Shown here: positions 1 to 11,639 of the stretch, piece by piece
How the letters are laid out: each line of letters begins with the position of its first letter
Numbering within the stretch: the first letter of the stretch is position 1
DNA from: Ornithodoros turicata
Lineage: Eukaryota; Arthropoda; Arachnida; Ixodida; Argasidae
DNA: 64,000 bases
NCBI RefSeq assembly: GCF_037126465.1
Contig: NC_088201.1
Location: 82,054,273-82,118,272 of the forward strand
Reading direction: 5' to 3'
Program-made: the position numbers and the translations under genes
The notes under the pieces: model-generated
Database searches by the model: none
What the model saw: only the letters and a program-made list of their open reading frames with translations
What the model was told of the DNA's origin: nothing

Positions 1-1097
1 TATGTCCCTTGAATCAGACCAATATATGGTAGGGTTCCAAGTGTTGGGAATACTGGTTGCACATATATTTTTACCATCTACTCGTACAATGCACAACTAA
101 TGGACTTGAAAGTGCTGTCGCTTCCTACAACAACTTCGTAATAATATTACAGTCGTACAAGGTGTGTTAAGTTAGTTTATGCATCTCTTCGTCAGTATCT
201 AGGGTACTGGGGAAACCTGTATATTCCAGCGGCGATTTAACGTCGTCGTATGCTCACCGGGAATATATGCATGGTTATTACCTGCAACCTGTCGTGTCGG
301 CACGGGGGGGGGGGGGGGGTAATGGTTTTAGCAAAACTGTCGTTTGGCTATCAGCTAAATGCGCACCATATGTGGAAAGCCTTGAGTGTCGGGGACGTTA
401 AAAAAAGAAGGGGGAAAACGCGGTTGAATTCCTTGACGACGGTTCGGTTTACAGGCATCCTTGAGAGCGGCTTCATAAAATAAGCAAAGGGACAACTTTA
501 AAATGCAAATTAATGATCGCGATGCCAGAATCGCGGTTTCATTGTTATATAACGTACCACAGTTCTGCTTCATTTTCATGTTTTAGAATACTCGGATTTC
601 TTACTTCGCGATTTTAAACAGTTACAGCAACGAATGTCATTGGAAGCACTCATAAGAAAGTTTTAGTACAGAGCAGCCAGGCGCACTGAGTCCACACAGG
701 AGAGAGTCGTCGCCTCTGCGCATGCCGAAAAAGCTCACACCGTGCTTTAGGTTTTCTTGATGTCTTTCTCCTTTGTCTTGGTGTTAGCCGTTGGCCGCTC
801 GAAGCGCGCGAAACATAGGGTGCTCCTCCGTGTTGGGATGAAGAAAACTGTGTCGTCTGCTACGATATCTGCCATTTTGAGATGACAACGACAATGGGGA
901 AACTAGATGTCCCGACAAAAGTTTACGGAACAGCGAAGTGGCGCATATGGTCATCGGAAACATAACCTTGCAGCAAACGGGAGCACATAGAATTACAGAC
1001 GGAGGTGACTCTCAGTAAGTGTGTCCACTCCCGCTCGCTGCTAGGTTGTCGCTCCGATCAAGAAACACGTCGGTCTGGTGTTCCGTAACCTTTTCCG
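1..1097. other. No gene seen
   Basis: No ORF resembling a known protein and no repeat structure recognised. A run of 16 G lies at 304-319. Confidence 0.5.
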
Positions 1098-1545
1098 GGA
1101 TCTGTACCTCATAATTGTACGTCAAGTGGTATTACCTAGTATCATTGGTACTTTAAGACAATACAAAGTACCACATTGTAAATATGCTTAAAGTAACATA
1201 CAAAGTGCTGGGCAAGGTACGTTGAAGTAGTCATCAAGTACATTGAAAATTTAGTTTGTATCATTTAGCGTTTCGCCGTTTGGTAGTTGCAAAAAGTGAG
1301 AAAGTAATTGCGCTGTGGTGTTTTAGCCAAGTTTGAGAAAGCATTTCTGGTAAGTGCTGGTCAAAGTCAACAGAGAGCAGTCCAAGTTGGGCATTCGAGT
1401 AGTCGATGGGAAAGTACTTGAAAGAGGTAATTTGAGTACAGTATAAACTGCGTAGTTTGTAAGGTACTTAAAGTGAAGTAAAAGTTCTCAGAAATCTACT
1501 TAATGTAGTATTTGATTACTTGTTACTTCAAGTACTCTCGATCAA
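1098..1545. mobile_element. Degraded copy of the GTACTT-rich hAT-type MITE
   Basis: Both edges are dense in AAGTACTT/AAAGTAC motifs. Sub-blocks such as CATCAAGTACAT followed by AATTTA.TTTGTATCA occur in the same order as in the well-preserved element at 46625-47904. The middle is much shorter and the CAGTGAT termini are no longer recognisable, so this looks like an old, internally deleted relative. Orientation and exact limits are uncertain. Confidence 0.6.
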
Positions 1546-4500
1546 TGTACCACCGCACCAGTATAGCACCACGGGGTACCTAACGGGCACCATTTGTGCA
1601 CTGTTCTTACGCTCTGCCCATGCGATCCTATAGAGTGAACTATTAATTTGACAAAATCACCAATATTAAGTACTTATCCAACGTCTTCCCAGGTAGCGTT
1701 TCGGCAGGCAGCCGTACGTCTCCCTTGATCTCACGCTATCTCTCTTGGTACTATCTCGCTTCTATGAGGCTGCCTTCGACTATCCATGACGAAGGCCATA
1801 ACAACCATGAGCAGTCATCGCCATAGCATGTTTCCAACGTGTTTTACTACAAAGCGCTTGCTATTTGGAAAGCGTTTAAGTGCAGTGGGATAATTTAACT
1901 TACAATATCTGTATCTTGTTATTTTTCATTCGCAAAATAAAAGATAAAGAGATGCAAGTTTCTTTTTTTTTTTTCAACAGGTCAAAGAAACTCCCCTACA
2001 TTTCATGCAATGAAAAATAAGGCTGTTTCCGATTCGAGGCCTAAAACAAAGATAGCGATAAAGTGGTCAAAGGAGAAGAGAAACATGACGATGATAGAAT
2101 TATGATATTTACGTCTGAATATACATAAAACCTTTCAAAGATTGCAGCGAACATTATAGTTCTGCTGAACCCCGTTCGAATTTTACGAACCATTCGCATC
2201 CCATAATGTGAGCTCATGAGGTGTCGCTGTCTGGAGGCTAGGTTTCCTTGCAGCTGGATAAGAATTATACGGCGGTGCTTGTTTATAACACCCAGTGATA
2301 CATCTTCCACTCTACATCAGAGTTCCTTCTGGACATGGTTCCGACTTTTCGGCGTTTTTATTTGGCGAAAATCACGGTGTGTTTGCGGGAGGTTTCATTT
2401 TATCAAAAATATTGAGCTTTCGGGGGTTTCAGTGCATGGAACACCCGGAGAAGCTCCGAATTTTCAAGAAGAAAAAACAAAAGTTGACGTTACACCTTAC
2501 GGTTAAACCTTAAGAGGTAAACCTTGCCGAGTACTGCAAAATGATAGGACTCCGAGAGGTCAGAACCCTGCTTATGGAGCGCTGTACGTTTAACAATTAT
2601 CACATTCCTCCCCCTATTGGTACCGCATTCTTGCGTAGATGTACTGTAGAAAACATTTTCTTCACCTGGAAACTATTTTCGCCCTCTTTGGCAGAATTAT
2701 TTCGAAAAGTGAATTACGAGAGCTGAAATATGAAATTGGATGCACAATACTTCCCTCCACATTTTTGAGACCTCTCCATTTTTCTTAGATAAAAGACGAG
2801 TGGTAGTCAGCTCGTCGGTCGCAGGAGCTAACATCTCCACATTTTTCATTCTAGTACTTACGCTACCTTGCCTTACACCGTTTCACTTCAGAGGTCCATC
2901 AAGGATCCAGAGGCTGGGAGTGTGTCTGAATGCATTTCTAACTAGAACTGAATTAATTCAGCGCTTGCTCGTTATTACTGCTCTTCTATGAAAACGACTT
3001 CGGTCTGCGTTGTTAGGGACAACGATGGGGAGGGAGTGGGAGGGGGGGGGGTCGCGCCTTATTACCGTGCACGGAATCCCCGTCCTAAGGATCATTCTTC
3101 GCTTAGTATTGATACCGTAAACAACCTGAAAATTGACGTTTCTCTCTGTCTCCTTCCTCTACTCTAACAACGTACTAGCATACGATAGATTGAAAGCAGG
3201 TTCCGAAAGCTGGAGTGGCCTCTCCTTTACTCTCTCTCTCTTTTTCTCAAATAAACATACCTCACTCCTCCGGGCTCATCTCCGGTGCTTAAGCTCGAAC
3301 GAGCTACATGCCACACTGTCCCTATTCGAGGGAACTTACATTCGCGATTATTCTGGGGCACGCAAGAAACAAAGACATATAGTTTCACGCAAAAGAAGAA
3401 AATGATACATTCATATACTTTTTTGTTACCTACAGTCTGATTGTTCAATATAGTTGAAATGTGTAAACTGAACACAGAATATAGCTATACCGATAAGCAT
3501 GTATGCAACTACACCGTAGATACAATATTCCTCAGTGAGACGTCGTCGCCCGGTTACATAACTAAGACAAGAAATAATACAATGAGCACAACCGTAGCAC
3601 CTAAGAAGTGACAAAATTCAAAATGAAGACGATTTTCCCACGCATTGCACACTTAGATACACACCCTATGTTTTATGGCCGACACAGAGGTGCCGGAATC
3701 GAGGTTAGGCCTGACTCGCAGTCGTATAAGCGCTTCGCCGGAACTCGTTGCGTGTCGATTATAGAAGTTCAACAGGAGGTGAGCATCTTAAAAGGAGACG
3801 ACTGCCCTCGTTGCTACTTTGTGGCCTGGTTTCCGTGCGATCACCCACTGATACTTGTTATGACGACCATTGATGTAACCTTGTGGCAAAGGGCAGGACC
3901 AAACACGTGGGCTGATTATGTCATTTAGAAGTCGAAGCTCAACCTTTTCATCTTCTTTTTTTCCCTCTCGTCCAGTTGCTTGCTGTACGTTTTATTTGTT
4001 GTGCAAAGCGGAGTACAGAACGAGTTCACGTCTCTAGCCACTTTTGGTGTCTTTATGAACATGCTCCGCGTTCCGAGTCCACCACAGAAACAAGGCTCCC
4101 ACCCAAGGGCTGCATCGTCTCGAAAGTGAATGTCGTAATCCTGTGCAGAATGTGGTTTGGTAGTACGGCCTTGTTCGCGCAATTTTTGTGAAGAAGCATC
4201 ACGTATTCCTCAGGGTCACAAACATGAAAGAGTCCGTAGCCGAATAAGATAGGGCTACTGGCAGACTGGAGCAGAACAAGGCCATACAGCTGGTAATAAC
4301 TACATCAACTTGTGGCATTCTTGTTACTTAATAAGTTTTTACTCTGTTAGCTCCAGTCTACCTAGTTGGCGGCGCTGTCGTAGCATCTGACGTCATTTGT
4401 TAGTGAGAGGTCTATTCTGAGCACTCTAAGGTCGAGATAGTTAGACGGTTGGAGGATGTAGCATGACACTGCACTAGCACTCATGTCGACGTAGATTGGT

Positions 4501-5880
4501 GCATTCGAAGAGGGAAACAGTGGCCGAATGATGTCCTCGCGCTAAGATCAAGATGATTTTAAGAAATCACAAGTTGTGGAACAGAAAGAAGGAAAAATAC
4601 AGAATGATGGGTTCTTCACCTGCTTCTGAAATCGGTGCGCTTTACCACTGCTACATAGTAACCATAAATAACAAACCCGAAATAGAACCGGAGAACAAAA
4701 ATGGGAGTTTCGTAGAAAATAAATCACCCTCTAGTGTTTACGTCAATTAGGATGCGCTTAGTGCACAGTGGACGGCACTGTACTTCGAATAGTATCAACA
4801 TCACCAGCACAATTTCGCGGTTCAACAGAGCTTCTCCCACCAAATGGGTATAGTAACCAGGGAACAGAAGCCGGCAAGTGTGGTAGCTTATCAATGCCAG
4901 ATTGTGCTGAATAAATGAAGAAAAAGGGACAGGATCCCGTTCAAGCACGTAGTCTTTGAAGATGATACGGACGTTGGGACATCTGTGTTCAAGGATTTCA
5001 ATGTACTGCCGAAGTCCATGCAGCCTACCGTAGTAGACCTAAGGAAGCCCTGCAGTTCGATAGTTGTGGTTGATTATGTCAACCAAGAATTGTAATCTAC
5101 GTCGGAATACTGAGCAAACAAGACTTCGTTGTGTGCTTTGAGTGTGTTGTAATGTGTGTGTCCTCTTTTTCCGTGTCCCTCGTCCCGGTGGTTCTTCAGT
5201 AAAGAACTATTATTCTGCGTGATGTAGACAACGTCCAACCATTTTGATCCCGCAAACACATTGCTTCCTTAAGGCATATACCCGCGGGAGTAGCCGTCTG
5301 CGCTACCCGAAGGCCCTTCTGGTGATGTCACAGAAGCTTCAGATTTCGTATGGGCTACGCGATTGTTACCCCGTTCGACAGTACAACATCATCATGTACA
5401 ACAGCATGAGGTCACTGTCACTGTGATGATTTGAAGGCGCCGTTGAAATCATGGCCGCTACGTGCCATATCAATGTCGCTAGCCTTCGCCACCTGCTGAG
5501 TACCTTTAGAACTACAGGGGACACTACACTGTCATGGTGTGAACCAGCATGAATATCTGTCCCGAAGCTTCCGAAGCACCGTTAAGAACAAAACCAAAAA
5601 ATAGCGACAATTTGAAAGTAGTGTCGGTCTCCAACACTATGTACCAGGTACCAACATCATCAGTACCACCTTAATTAGTCAGTGCAACATACCATGACTA
5701 CCAGTGCGAGGCCACTATGAAGCTCTAGGGAACCGCTGTCACTGCCATTTCACAATATTGTCGGTAGCCAATTAGGTGTGCTTCGCGTTTTGGTGACTAC
5801 AATTATCGTTATATCAACCACCAGAATAGAAGGCAAAATCGAGATTTGTGTCCAGAACTTACGTGTTGGGAACCTGTGAG
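1546..5880. other. No gene seen
   Basis: Only short chance ORFs (up to about 106 codons at 3608-3928) without recognisable motifs. Low-complexity T runs occur near 1962 and 3955, and a G run near 3041-3050. No RNA gene or mobile element could be supported. Confidence 0.5.
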
Positions 5881-5893
5881 ACCTCAGACCATA

Positions 5894-6212
5894 AGGGGTG
5901 TTCAGAGAAGTTTTATTGGATATGGCATACACAAGGCGTCACAGCAACAATCGCAATAACAGCGCGTATTACCATCGAGCAGGATCCATCAAGTAACAAT
6001 CTAAGAATAGCACTGTGATGTGTACATAATAAGATGTGTTCAAACAACATTTATTGACAACTTGTGAGGACAGTCAGGGATCAAATTGCATACTTAGACT
6101 GTCCCTCAAATATGAGGTGTGTATTGCCATGAAGTAGGAGAACTACACCTGAGTGCAGACAGAACTACCTACTGAGGAAGGCAAGGGGTGTTCAGCAAAA
6201 TTTATTGACAAG
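5894..6212 (+). repeat. Three spaced copies of a GTGTTCA..TTTATTG motif
   Basis: The string GGGGTGTTCAG, a short A/G-rich gap and TTTATTG is seen at 5894-5919, 6033-6059 (diverged) and 6184-6212, all on the plus strand. A GGGGTGTT without the rest follows at 6336. They resemble one end of a transposon repeated in tandem or left by successive insertions. No partner end in inverse orientation was found. Confidence 0.4.
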
Positions 6213-6370
6213 TTACGTACGGCACCAGGCAAGTGGACCCAGCCCTTCCGGGCATCCCGACGACGTGTCCGCAGCGCTTGGTGTTTAAACGTTTGATCGA
6301 ACTGTTCGCAGGATGGTGAACCGTACATCTCAGGAGGGGTGTTTTCTGTAATGTACCGCGATGTGCCCAT

Positions 6371-7902
6371 CTCGTTTCATATAACTTCGACGCATAGGGT
6401 TTTTATCAACTCCCTTCTCTTCTCTGAAGCCGTGACCAAGGCCCATTTAGAGCCGCCATTGTGCTCACCTTATAATATCTTCTTATGAGCAGAACTAAGT
6501 GGTTTACTCATACCAATCATGAAAGATGGAGGAAGCTAACACTGTTTAAACCAGGCACTCCGCAGAGCTCCGTTGGATTTCGAAGGAACGCTGCAGGCAA
6601 AGCATATCCTATAAAGGCGTGTCGTAAAATCTGTCTTTCACCGCGGATAGGACACCCGAGAGAGGTTGGAGCATAAAAACGACGACGTCGTAGGCGGAAC
6701 ACATTCGCCAAAGCGGCACACGAAGAAATCTCGTCTGGTTATCTTGCGCCGTACCTGTTATCAGCTGCGGATCTACAGTACACAGGTCACTGTCTTTCGG
6801 GGACAGGTTGTTCGTCATCTATTTATTCTAACAGGTATCGCACCCTAACTTCTCCTACGTCTGTTCCCAGTGACTTGGTCTTCGTGTAAACGTATTGCAC
6901 CACAGTAAGGGACAAAACGGTAGGAGGCCCACGGGGCCGTACGATCCAGCGGGGCACGCAAGTTTCGTAGCCGGCTCCCATCGAAAACTTTTGCCGGGGC
7001 TACTGTCATATGGTCATCGCTGACGACCGCTCTAAGCCCACTTCGCGTGGAGCGTAGACGCTACTGATGCTGTGCTTGGGATATTATATCCGCCTTGTTC
7101 ACCGGAGAGCTGGATGGTAGCATTGATGCGCAGCAAGGCCTCACGAATATCGATACGTAGCCAAATAGAAGATTTCAGAAAATCCTAGTGCTCCTTGCGT
7201 ATGCGTTGCATCCTGGGAGATTACTGGAATGAACAGTCATTCACGATTCCTTTTCACTGACCCTGACTCCACGTGGACAATCGGCCGAGAGAGAAGGAAC
7301 CGAAACAGCTTGGAGACCTTCTCCTCTTTTGTTACCAGCAGGCTCCCATAGTTCAAAGCGGCGCTAAGCTTTCTTGGACTTTCTCATGTCGTCGTTACTG
7401 CTACCCTATCACGCTGCGGAACTGAGAAAATGGTCGCCGGGAACAACAGAATGGAGTAAAGATAGGGTATAGGGTCGATTGCTGCCTCTATTACGAAGTA
7501 AAGCTTTCAATCCTTTGTACAGCAGTCTTCTCTTTCGGACTTCTTCTAAGGCGTTAGCGAACACTTCTGGGAGAAGGCGAGTAGACCCGAATAAGACAAG
7601 AATCTTCACCCTTTTGACAACTTGATTGTCAAGGTAACCGACGGTAGAGTTCTTGTTTGCCACCAAAAGCGCGCAGTTGCTTCGATGCTCAGACGCTTTC
7701 CTTGAAAAGCTCTCTGGACCCCCTCGACGACTGTTATCGCTCAGCTAGTGCTCGGTACACCGTCTATAGCATCATCTGTAAAATCCAAAACTGCCATACA
7801 AGTCGGATCAGATGTCCTATTGATGTCCTACGTCCAAATTGTACTGATGATGTGGTAGATGAGTCACGAAAAGGTGAGCCAACCTTTCTTAGCCTTTAGC
7901 CG
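6371..7902. other. No gene seen
   Basis: No recognisable coding, RNA or repeat structure apart from a short dispersed block starting TAGATGAGTCAC at about 7855, which recurs at about 8649 and 14055. Confidence 0.5.
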
Positions 7903-7948
7903 GAAGACGGTAAGGAGCAGCTTTTATTTAAAACGTTAACAAGAAGGC

Positions 7949-7975
7949 TTTCGTGCAGATCCTGCACTTCATCAG
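7949..7975 (-). ncRNA. Hammerhead ribozyme core (Penelope-type)
   Basis: Reading the minus strand, the invariant CTGATGA box is followed by a stem II of GTGCAG pairing with CTGCAC around a GAT loop, and then the invariant GAAA box. This order and spacing match minimal hammerheads found in Penelope-like retroelements. Stem I and stem III pairings are short in this class and may need a dimer. Self-cleavage was not tested. Confidence 0.6.
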
Positions 7976-7998
7976 GCTATTACTGGTTACTCTATTAC

Positions 7999-8026
7999 CC
8001 GATGCAGTGCAGGCTCTGCACGAAAG
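7999..8026 (+). ncRNA. Mutated hammerhead ribozyme core
   Basis: This is the partner of the minus-strand motif in the opposite arm of the inverted repeat. Stem II (GTGCAG/CTGCAC) and GAAA are kept, but the catalytic box reads CCGATGC instead of CTGATGA. It should therefore be inactive. Confidence 0.5.
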
Positions 8027-8328
8027 TCTTGTTTTAACGTTTTAAATAAAAGTTGCTCCGAAGCCTCACCCCATTATTGTTGTACTACATAGAATCGCGA
8101 ATTTTGACATCGCCTTGTTATCTGTTCTGTTGTAACCTTAAGCCCACTAATTTACTGAATCCATCCGATATGGCAAACTGTTGTGATGACAGCGATGCGC
8201 AATCTCTTCACCATTCCTTTTATGCGCTACTGAAGAGTCAACAAGCAGAGCAGGTATAGAATGAGTCGAGTCCAAGATGACTGTAGAACACTGAAAACAA
8301 TGACACGCTTCATCATTTCATTCTGTAC

Positions 8329-8356
8329 CTGATGAAGGGTGGTCCGTCACACGAAA
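8329..8356 (+). ncRNA. Second hammerhead-like core, imperfect stem II
   Basis: CTGATGA and GAAA are both present, separated by a stretch that should pair as GGGTGG with CCACCC but reads TCACAC on the 3' side, so stem II is weakened. It lies inside a wider inverted repeat (about 8280-8398) whose arms share ACTGAAAACAATGACAC and its complement, another Penelope pseudo-LTR trait. It probably belongs to the Penelope remnant that follows. Confidence 0.45.
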
Positions 8357-8400
8357 AGTAGACATTAGACTTAGAAAGCTTCAGTGTCATTGTTTTGAAG

Positions 8401-9119
8401 AGCCAACAAGTGTGGCCGATTCTGAAACTCCACCTGATTGCATTTGCACTTATGTGTAACACTGCATCATGTGCTTCCGAAGAGTGCCAACACTCTTGTG
8501 CTTCACATTTAACCCACCCAAAGTTTTCAGTAGATCCCCTCCCATGATTAGATAATATGCATTTTTAATGTGTTGCTAACATGTACAGGAACCAAAACTA
8601 CTTTCTCAATTCAAAATTGTGGGTAGTTACTTGCTATTGCTGTCTTATTAGATGAGTCACCCAAAGCTGAGCTCATCGTCCTTAAAGGAGCATGGAAAGG
8701 ACTTGGAGCATATTACTGCATCATATGAGCGTACTACCTTCAGGAACCGTTACACAAAATAATTCCTTTGGGAAGTGCGAATTTACTGAGAAATTGTTTG
8801 CAAGAGAGCGCTCAGCGGCGACGACCTCGTTCATCGGCTCCTCGCGTCTCGTGAGGTCAGGTAACAGAGGACTCTTCATTGGTCACCAAGAATCATCTGC
8901 TAGGAAGAGCGACCAGTCGAGACGAGAGAGGGGCGGCGCAAAACACGATTGCAAAATAAAGCAATACTGTAAATACTGTAAAAAAAGAAATCGCTCGCCT
9001 CAGTATGTTTGTTGGTGTTATTCTCCCCGAACCAAAAAGCGTTTCCTACCTTTTGAGTCATCTCATTCAAAGCTTGTTATGACGGCATTGCCTCCTTGTG
9101 TATTGAATTTGCGCAAATG
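8401..9119. other. Unassigned DNA between Penelope parts
   Basis: A 142-codon ORF at 8692-9120 shows no recognisable motif. The position suggests decayed Penelope reverse-transcriptase sequence, but I could not identify RT motifs here. Confidence 0.35.
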
Positions 9120-9545
9120 AAAAGTTGCTCCCATTTAATTCAGTGGAGCTTCCAGCAGGTGATATCACGTCTTGAGGGTGCTGGGTTTCCAGAACTTGTG
9201 TTGATAGCGGTGGCCGAGACGAGGCTCAAACGTTTAACTAAGGGGTTAGGACAGGGTGTGGTACGTGATGGGTTGGATGCGAAGAGCGAAGCCATTCCTT
9301 ATTACCATAAGCTTTCCCATGCCGTTAAGAAAGTGGCCAACAGGCATGGGGTGCAGGTTTTGTTTTGTGCTCCTTGTAAGTTGTCGGGGTTATGTGGCAA
9401 GGTCGCCAAAGACGCAGAAAGGAGCGGTACTTCTAACATCAAACACTCGGTTAGATTTATGAAATGTGTTTCTAATGCTGTCTACCATATACCATATACC
9501 CTTGCCATGTGGCAAGGTGTATATTGGTCAGACCAGACATAGTGT
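9120..9545 (+). pseudogene. Penelope-like element: linker and start of GIY-YIG endonuclease, truncated
   Basis: The translation includes YYHKLSHAVKKVANRHGVQV and NIKHSVRFMKC, then VYHIPY. This matches the conserved linker between reverse transcriptase and the GIY-YIG domain of Penelope-like retroelements. The expected CGKVYIGQT follows in a shifted frame at about 9508-9545, so there is a frameshift inside the GIY-YIG motif. The coding similarity stops where MITE sequence begins at 9551, so the nuclease domain is cut off. Upstream RT domains are not recognisable. GIY-YIG nucleases nick DNA to prime insertion of these elements. This copy is dead. Confidence 0.7.
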
Positions 9546-9550
9546 AAATG

Positions 9551-10138
9551 TACACTCTTAGAAAAAAAAGGGTGGAGCAACTACACCTATTGGGAGGCAA
9601 TAGTTGTGTCGCATATGTTGTGCCTAAAAGGTTGCAAAGTTGTACCTGCTACCTCACTCTCAAAACAGAACTTCACCGCATAGCACGTTGTCCGCCAACC
9701 ATTGCCACGAATGACAGGGTTATCGCTTCTGATTCGGTGAGCGAGGGTGGCGTACGCCTTTTTGTAGCAATTTGGATATATGATGATTTCTTTTACCACC
9801 CTTTTATACCCTTTATCAGACGCTATGTTGACCTACACTCTAAAAACAGAACTTCACCGCATAGCACGCTCTGCGCTAACCATTGCTAGGAATGATAGGG
9901 TTATCGCTTCTGATTTGAAGACACAGGGGGCGTACGCCTTTTTGTGTCAATTATCATATATCCAAATTGACAGAAAAAGGCGTACGCCCCATACTCTCTT
10001 TCCAGTCAGAAGAGATAACCCTATCATTCGTGGCAATGGTTGATGCAGAGCGTGCTATGCGGTGAAGTTCTGCTTTCAAAGTGTAGGTGGTAACTATAGA
10101 AGCTATTACCTTTTCACACCTCTTTTTCTTAGAGTGTA
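9551..10138. mobile_element. Composite MITE with CACTCT..AGAGTG termini
   Basis: The outer ends are TACACTCTTAGAAAAAAA on the left and TTTTTCTTAGAGTGTA on the right: inverted termini CACTCTTAGAAAAA flanked by TA, as expected of Tc1/mariner-type MITEs. Inside lie a half copy (about 9654-9770) and a full palindromic copy (9833-10086) of a second MITE family. No coding capacity. It truncates the Penelope remnant at its left edge. Confidence 0.6.
9833..10086. mobile_element. Palindromic MITE with AACTTCACCGCATAGCACGC arms
   Basis: The two halves are near-perfect inverted repeats: CTACACTCTAAAAACAG then AACTTCACCGCATAGCACGC on the left, and the complement ending GTGTAG on the right. The centre has GGCGTACGCC blocks on both sides. 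The ends read CACTCT and AGTG next to TA. The same family is at 9654-9770 (half), 13521-13746 (full), 41860-41930 (fragment) and 50267-50385 (half). Confidence 0.75.
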
Positions 10139-10889
10139 AGGCTTAACACCGACTGTTGGTGGAACGTAGAATCTACGTTGTCTAATGTTGACTAATGCTG
10201 AACAATCTTGAAGGTAGAACGATGACGCTGAACCAACGCTGTTTCAACTGTATCCTGTCAATGGTGGATTGTGAACGTAAAGCAAAACGTTGATTTTCCA
10301 TAAGCCCTCAACTGTAGATATACGCAGCAAATATTTGCGTTCATTCTACATTGTACCTTCAACACATTATCAACCTTTATCACGAATGGAAAAGTCGTTG
10401 AGTCTTCAGTACGCACCCGATTGTTTCGCATTGTATTTTATTTCTACATTCTATTATGCCGTTTGCGTGAGTAAGGCCTGTGTGACGTGGTATTTATCTC
10501 ACTCATGCTGCCATTATTAATAATATTTATTTATTTTATACCCTCATAGCCACAACCTTTTTAATCGTATTTCTAAACGATTCATCCCGAATCGCACGTA
10601 TTCAGTAACAAAGAGAAAAAAAAACATGTTTTACCCTTTCCACGCCATTTACAATGATCGGTCACGGAGGTTGAGGGATATAACAATATATCAATTTCCC
10701 AACAAGCGCAAGCAGAGCGCAACCACGTCTACCTCATCGCCATCGACATTCTCCAACCGCCGTTTGAAATAGGCACAGGGGTGGCATTCAATGTTTTGCT
10801 TCGTAGACGAAAGCGTGCTGGGCGAACGCAATGCACCCTGGACAGGTCCTGGTCGCACGTCACAGCAAACGTCAATACACACGTGACCT
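10139..10889. other. No gene seen; CTACGTT-type simple repeats
   Basis: At 10165-10300 the sequence is rich in ACGTAGAATCTACGTTG-like and GTTGA units, the same kind of tract that ends both copies of the 1.7 kb duplication at 13235 and 16755. Nothing else recognised. Confidence 0.4.
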
Positions 10890-11639
10890 TAAAGATGGCG
10901 GCGCCCGTGATCGGCGGCCAAACCGTTTGTAAACAATGCGGTTGTTGTTTATGCGCGACGTTTTGGACGTCTTCCGACCACCGTAATTATCTTCATGTGA
11001 TAATCTAGCAGTAAAACGCGCAGTTTTGCACATAAGGCCTCGTACTGTTGATGACTTCCAAAGATGTGATGACGACCGCGCGTGAAGACTCACTGAGCCG
11101 ATGGGATGTACTTAAACTAAGGAGAAATGGGCTACCATGTTGCGGGAGAAGCACGGCATAGGTTACGCTGGCAAAATAGGTTCATCTCTTGGCTTTATAA
11201 CGACGAAAATATGTCGGTAAGCGGCAAAACGACATGTAAACAAACATGGCACATGGCCTCAAAATGACGTTTTCTATTACGTGCGACCAGGACAAGGTGG
11301 CGATTTTGCAAAGAGCAACTGCTTGAGGGTAGTTACAAAGATGGCGGATTTATGTCACCCCTGTGCAAATAGACCCCTTTCTGTTTACAAACATGTGGCG
11401 TCCCGAGAAGACCGGTTCGAGGTTATATTTTGCTCTGGTTGGCAAGAAGCGGGAAAAACGCGTCTGCTGATAGGCCGAAAAGGCTGATAAGGTTGATAGG
11501 TGCGCCCACCAGCAGGCTTTGCGCGGCGGCGAAACGTAATCGATGACGTAGGAGTGCAAGTGGTCTATAGGCGAGGCTGGCGAGTGGCGAGGCGCGTCCA
11601 GAGCGCCGTTGTCGTGGCGGTTTGGTAGGATGGACATTG
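10890..11639 (+). promoter_or_regulatory. Possible CpG-rich promoter region with AAGATGGCGG motifs
   Basis: AAAGATGGCGGCGCCCG near 10892 and CAAAGATGGCGGATTTAT near 11338 match the YY1/Pho-type core AAGATGGCGG common in animal promoters. GATGACGTAG near 11543 is CRE-like. The stretch is richer in CpG than its surroundings and lies just upstream of the spliced-transcript-like unit starting near 11640. There is no TATA box. This is inference from motifs and position only. Confidence 0.35.

Larger units (their letters stand above)
7903..8068. repeat. Inverted pair of Penelope-like pseudo-LTR pieces
   Basis: The left arm contains GGAGCAGCTTTTATTTAAAA and the right arm TTTTAAATAAAAGTTGCTCC, so the 166 bp segment can fold back on itself. 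Each arm carries the stretch typical of Penelope-like element pseudo-LTRs: a hammerhead core followed by GCCTT..TTGTTAACGTTTTAAATAAAAG. The minus-strand arm keeps a complete hammerhead core, while the plus-strand arm has a mutated one. Inverted pseudo-LTR junctions are known for Penelope-like elements. A Penelope protein remnant lies about 1 kb downstream, supporting the assignment. Confidence 0.6.

Noticed and set aside
250..483. Short ORF across a G run
   Set aside because: The frame depends on a 16 nt G homopolymer and encodes a Gly run; no motif.
3608..3928. 106-codon ORF
   Set aside because: No recognisable family, no splice or promoter context, composition like surrounding DNA.
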